Below are positions 5,810 to 7,653 of a DNA stretch of 7,653 bases, piece after piece; the stretch's first letter is position 1; each line of letters opens with the position of its first letter. This DNA is from Synechococcus sp. HW_metabat.54 (GTDB lineage Bacteria > Cyanobacteriota > Cyanobacteriia > PCC-6307 > Cyanobiaceae): positions 1 to 7,653 of the forward strand of contig JAAZVJ010000041.1 of the NCBI GenBank assembly GCA_018623675.1, written 5' to 3'. Made by a program: the position numbers and the translations under genes. The notes below the pieces were generated by a model. The model worked only from the letters and a program-made list of their open reading frames with translations. It was not told where the DNA came from and did no database searches.

Positions 5810-5854
5810 TACGCAACGTCCTCCTGGATTCCTCCCCTAACCCCGCTTCAGATC

Positions 5855-6793
5855 GTGCTGCAATACCAGATCGACCGTATCGAGCATCAGATCGCTGACG
5901 ATCGCGCCCAGACTGGCGTGTTCCTCATCGGTCCGCTGGAGCGCGGTCAAGCCACCACGCTGGGAAATTCCCTGCGTCGTGTGCTGATGGGTGGCCTCGA
6001 AGGCAGTGCCGTCACCGCCGTGCGCATTGCTGGCGTGAACCACGAGTACGCCACTGTTCCCGGCGTTCGTGAAGATGTCCTCGACATTCTTCTCAACTGC
6101 AAGCAGCTCAGCGTGAACAGCCGTTCTGCTGAGCTGGAGATTGGTCGTCTTGTCGTGGCTGGCCCCGCTGAGGTCAAAGCCCGCGATTTGCAGTTTTCCT
6201 CGCAAGTTCAGGTCGTTGATCCTGAACGCACCATCGCCACTGTGAGCGATGGCCACAGCCTCGAACTCGAGGTGCACGTGGAGCGCGGCATCGGCTATCG
6301 CCCGGTGGACCGCCACAACGAAGACACCAGCGCCATTGATCTGCTCCAGATCGACGCTGTGTTCATGCCCGTGCATCGGGTGAACTTCACCATCGACGAA
6401 ACCGCTGTCGCCGAAGGCGGTTCAGCCCGTGAGCGTCTGCGCATGGAGGTGGTGACCGATGGTTCGATCACCCCTGACGATGCCATCGCTGAGGCTGCCA
6501 ACCAGCTGATTGAGCTGTTCCAACCTCTCGCCACCGTGACCATGGTGGAGGAGCCCGGTCTGGAACCTGAGCCTTCCGCAGAGGCCCAGATTCCTCTTGA
6601 AGAGCTCAACCTGTCTGTTCGGGCCTACAACTGCCTGAAGCGTGCTCAGGTCAACTCCGTATCTGACCTGATGGGCTTCAGCTACGAAGACCTGCTGGAG
6701 ATCAAGAACTTCGGTTCCAAGTCGGCTGATGAGGTGATCGAAGCTCTCGAGCGTATCGGCATCTCGATCCCCCAAAGCCGCACCAGCGCCTGA
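5855..6793 (+). CDS. rpoA: RNA polymerase alpha subunit (GTG start)
   Basis: The 312-aa protein initiates RNA polymerase assembly by dimerising and binding beta and beta'. The N-terminal domain (about 1-228) has [20 protein letters not shown] (23-42), the classic alpha motif, and [13 protein letters not shown] (138-150). A short acidic linker ([13 protein letters not shown], about 232-244) leads to the C-terminal domain. There [11 protein letters not shown] (254-264) keeps the UP-element DNA-contact residues seen in E. coli (R265, N268, C269 and K271, here R256, N259, C260 and K262). [12 protein letters not shown] (283-294) forms the helix-hairpin-helix part. The GTG at 5855 gives [13 protein letters not shown]. 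Its leader is C/T-rich with no Shine-Dalgarno motif. Confidence 0.97.
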   Translation: MLQYQIDRIEHQIADDRAQTGVFLIGPLERGQATTLGNSLRRVLMGGLEGSAVTAVRIAGVNHEYATVPGVREDVLDILLNCKQLSVNSRSAELEIGRLVVAGPAEVKARDLQFSSQVQVVDPERTIATVSDGHSLELEVHVERGIGYRPVDRHNEDTSAIDLLQIDAVFMPVHRVNFTIDETAVAEGGSARERLRMEVVTDGSITPDDAIAEAANQLIELFQPLATVTMVEEPGLEPEPSAEAQIPLEELNLSVRAYNCLKRAQVNSVSDLMGFSYEDLLEIKNFGSKSADEVIEALERIGISIPQSRTSA

Positions 6794-6829
6794 TTTTTCC
6801 GTTCTTTTTAACCAGCGTCTGCCAGAACC

Positions 6830-7180
6830 ATGCGTCACCAATGTCGTGTTCCTCAGCTGGGCCGCCCAGCTGACCAACGCAAAGCCATGCTGCGTGGCCT
6901 CACCACCCAGCTCATCCGCGAAGGTCGTGTTACCACCACCAAGGCTCGCGCCAAAGCATTGCGCGACGAAGCTGAGCGCATGATCACCCTGGCCAAGGAC
7001 GGCAGCCTTGCTGCCCGTCGTCGTGCCATCGGATACATGTACGACAAACAGCTGGTGCATGCTCTGTTCGACAAGGCTCAGGATCGCTACGGCGATCGCA
7101 ACGGTGGTTACACCCGGATCACCCGCACTGTCCCCCGCCGTGGTGACAACGCCGAAATGGCCATTATTGAACTGGTCTGA
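6830..7180 (+). CDS. rplQ: 50S ribosomal protein L17
   Basis: The 116-aa protein begins [20 protein letters not shown], the L17 N-terminus (M-R-H-x-x-x-x-x-x-L-G-R-x-x-x-x-R). It continues with [20 protein letters not shown] (24-43) and the C-terminal part [20 protein letters not shown] (92-111) with the ending IIELV. L17 lies near the peptide exit tunnel on the solvent side of the 50S. It follows rpoA by 36 nt, as in most bacteria. That gap carries two T5 runs (6794-6798 and 6805-6809) without a stem before them, so I do not call a terminator there. The next gene is truA, the usual cyanobacterial neighbour. Confidence 0.97.
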   Translation: MRHQCRVPQLGRPADQRKAMLRGLTTQLIREGRVTTTKARAKALRDEAERMITLAKDGSLAARRRAIGYMYDKQLVHALFDKAQDRYGDRNGGYTRITRTVPRRGDNAEMAIIELV

Positions 7181-7197
7181 TCAGGACTGACTCCTGA
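7181..7197 (+). other. Short hairpin immediately after rplQ
   Basis: TCAGGA (7181-7186) and TCCTGA (7192-7197) form a 6-bp stem with a CTGAC loop, starting at the base after the rplQ stop. It includes AGGA (7183-7186), which is spaced 7 nt from a possible CTG start of truA at 7194-7196, so it could hide that site. There is no T run. The significance is uncertain. Confidence 0.4.
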
Positions 7198-7203
7198 ACC
7201 CTT

Positions 7204-7281
7204 CAGAACCCTCGTCTGCAGCTGAGGCCCCGTTGGTTAAACGGATTGCCCTCTCCTTGCAGTACGAGGGTTCTGCTTTTT
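7204..7281 (+). promoter_or_regulatory. Long nested inverted repeat plus T5 over the truA start (terminator or attenuator candidate)
   Basis: CAGAACCCTCGT (7204-7215) and ACGAGGGTTCTG (7264-7275) are a perfect 12-bp inverted repeat. Directly inside, CTGCA (7216-7220) pairs with TGCAG (7258-7262) with one bulged T (7263). Further in, GAGG (7224-7227) can pair with CCTC (7250-7253), and CCGTT (7230-7234) with AACGG (7240-7244) around a GGTTA loop. The outer stem is followed by C and five T (7277-7281), as in intrinsic terminators. The Shine-Dalgarno-like GAGG and the TTG start of truA are inside the fold, so it could block initiation, end the rplQ transcript, or both. The pairing is seen; the function is inferred. 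Confidence 0.55.
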
Positions 7282-7653
7282 GTGGCTGGCAACGGCAACG
7301 CCAAGGCACCAGTGTGCAAAGCGTCCTGGAAGACGCCATTGCCCAGCTCGACCCGCAACGCCCCGTGCAGACCTTCGCAGCCGGGCGCACTGATGCGGGT
7401 GTTCATGCTGCGGGACAGGTGGTGCATTTCGATTCCAGTGGTCCTATCCCCGCAAGCCGTTGGGCACCTGCTCTGAATGGCCGACTACCGGGAACCATCC
7501 GCGTACGCGAGGCGGTCGAACGTCCACTGAACTGGCATGCCTGCTATTCAGCCACCTATCGGCGATATCGCTACAGCATCTACAACGGGCGACGCCCCAA
7601 TCTGTTTCTCACACCCTGGACGTGGCACCGCTACCACGCTCGACTCGACGATC
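7233..7653 (+). CDS. truA: tRNA pseudouridine synthase A (partial, runs off the window)
   Basis: The frame is open to the end of the window, giving 140 residues of an expected 260-290. After the start come [20 protein letters not shown], the TruA N-terminus, and [16 protein letters not shown] (51-66), which contains the catalytic Asp54 in the R-T-D-A-G-V-H motif. Then follow [10 protein letters not shown] and [20 protein letters not shown], all family features. TruA converts uridines at positions 38-40 of the tRNA anticodon arm to pseudouridine. There is no ATG. TTG at 7233 has GAGG 5 nt upstream and is taken as the start. CTG at 7194, with AGGA 7 nt upstream, is an alternative that would add 13 residues ([13 protein letters not shown]); the frame is closed by TGA at 7188-7190. 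Confidence 0.93.
   Translation, partial: MVKRIALSLQYEGSAFCGWQRQRQGTSVQSVLEDAIAQLDPQRPVQTFAAGRTDAGVHAAGQVVHFDSSGPIPASRWAPALNGRLPGTIRVREAVERPLNWHACYSATYRRYRYSIYNGRRPNLFLTPWTWHRYHARLDD

Noticed and set aside
1..7653. Mobile elements, CRISPR arrays, tRNA or rRNA genes, or a novel defence or biosynthetic system
   Set aside because: Every part of the window is accounted for by conserved housekeeping genes and gaps under 100 nt. I found no repeat-spacer pattern, cloverleaf, transposase motif or unexplained coding frame.

Overview
This window is a stretch of the bacterial S10-spc-alpha ribosomal protein supercluster, all on the + strand, from a GC-rich cyanobacterium. The closest fit is a marine Synechococcus (picocyanobacterial type). 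The reasons are the gene order rplE-rpsH-rplF-rplR-rpsE-rplO-secY-adk-rpmJ-rpsM-rpsK-rpoA-rplQ-truA, the absence of rpmD (L30), rpsN, map and rpsD from the slots they hold in E. coli, the long RGG/RGD-rich N-terminus of S5, and the C/T-rich leaders with few Shine-Dalgarno motifs. The species call is an inference from remembered family patterns, not from a search.

Layout. Positions 1-2655 hold the spc-type block: the 3' end of rplE, then rpsH, rplF, rplR, rpsE and rplO, with gaps of 6 to 33 nt. A strong intrinsic-terminator-like hairpin at 2692-2729 separates this block from secY (2761-4068). After a 96-nt gap comes adk (4165-4722, a short LID-less adenylate kinase). A candidate extended -10 promoter just after adk precedes the alpha-type block: rpmJ, rpsM (GTG start), rpsK, rpoA (GTG start) and rplQ (4773-7180). 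The window ends inside truA (from about 7233), whose start region lies in a long nested inverted repeat followed by five T.

How the genes work together. Ten genes encode ribosomal proteins (L5, S8, L6, L18, S5, L15, L36, S13, S11, L17). SecY is the channel that takes nascent membrane and exported proteins from these ribosomes. Adk balances adenine nucleotides, RpoA is the assembly platform of RNA polymerase, and TruA modifies tRNA anticodon arms. It is a growth-rate module that couples transcription, translation and secretion.

The coding content is ordinary, conserved core genome, and I see no mobile element, CRISPR array, tRNA, rRNA or unknown gene. No gene-free stretch exceeds 100 nt. The points worth a second look are all non-coding: the terminator or attenuator before secY, the truA start structure, the palindromes in the rpsM leader, smaller hairpins in other gaps, and recurring pyrimidine tracts in the leaders.
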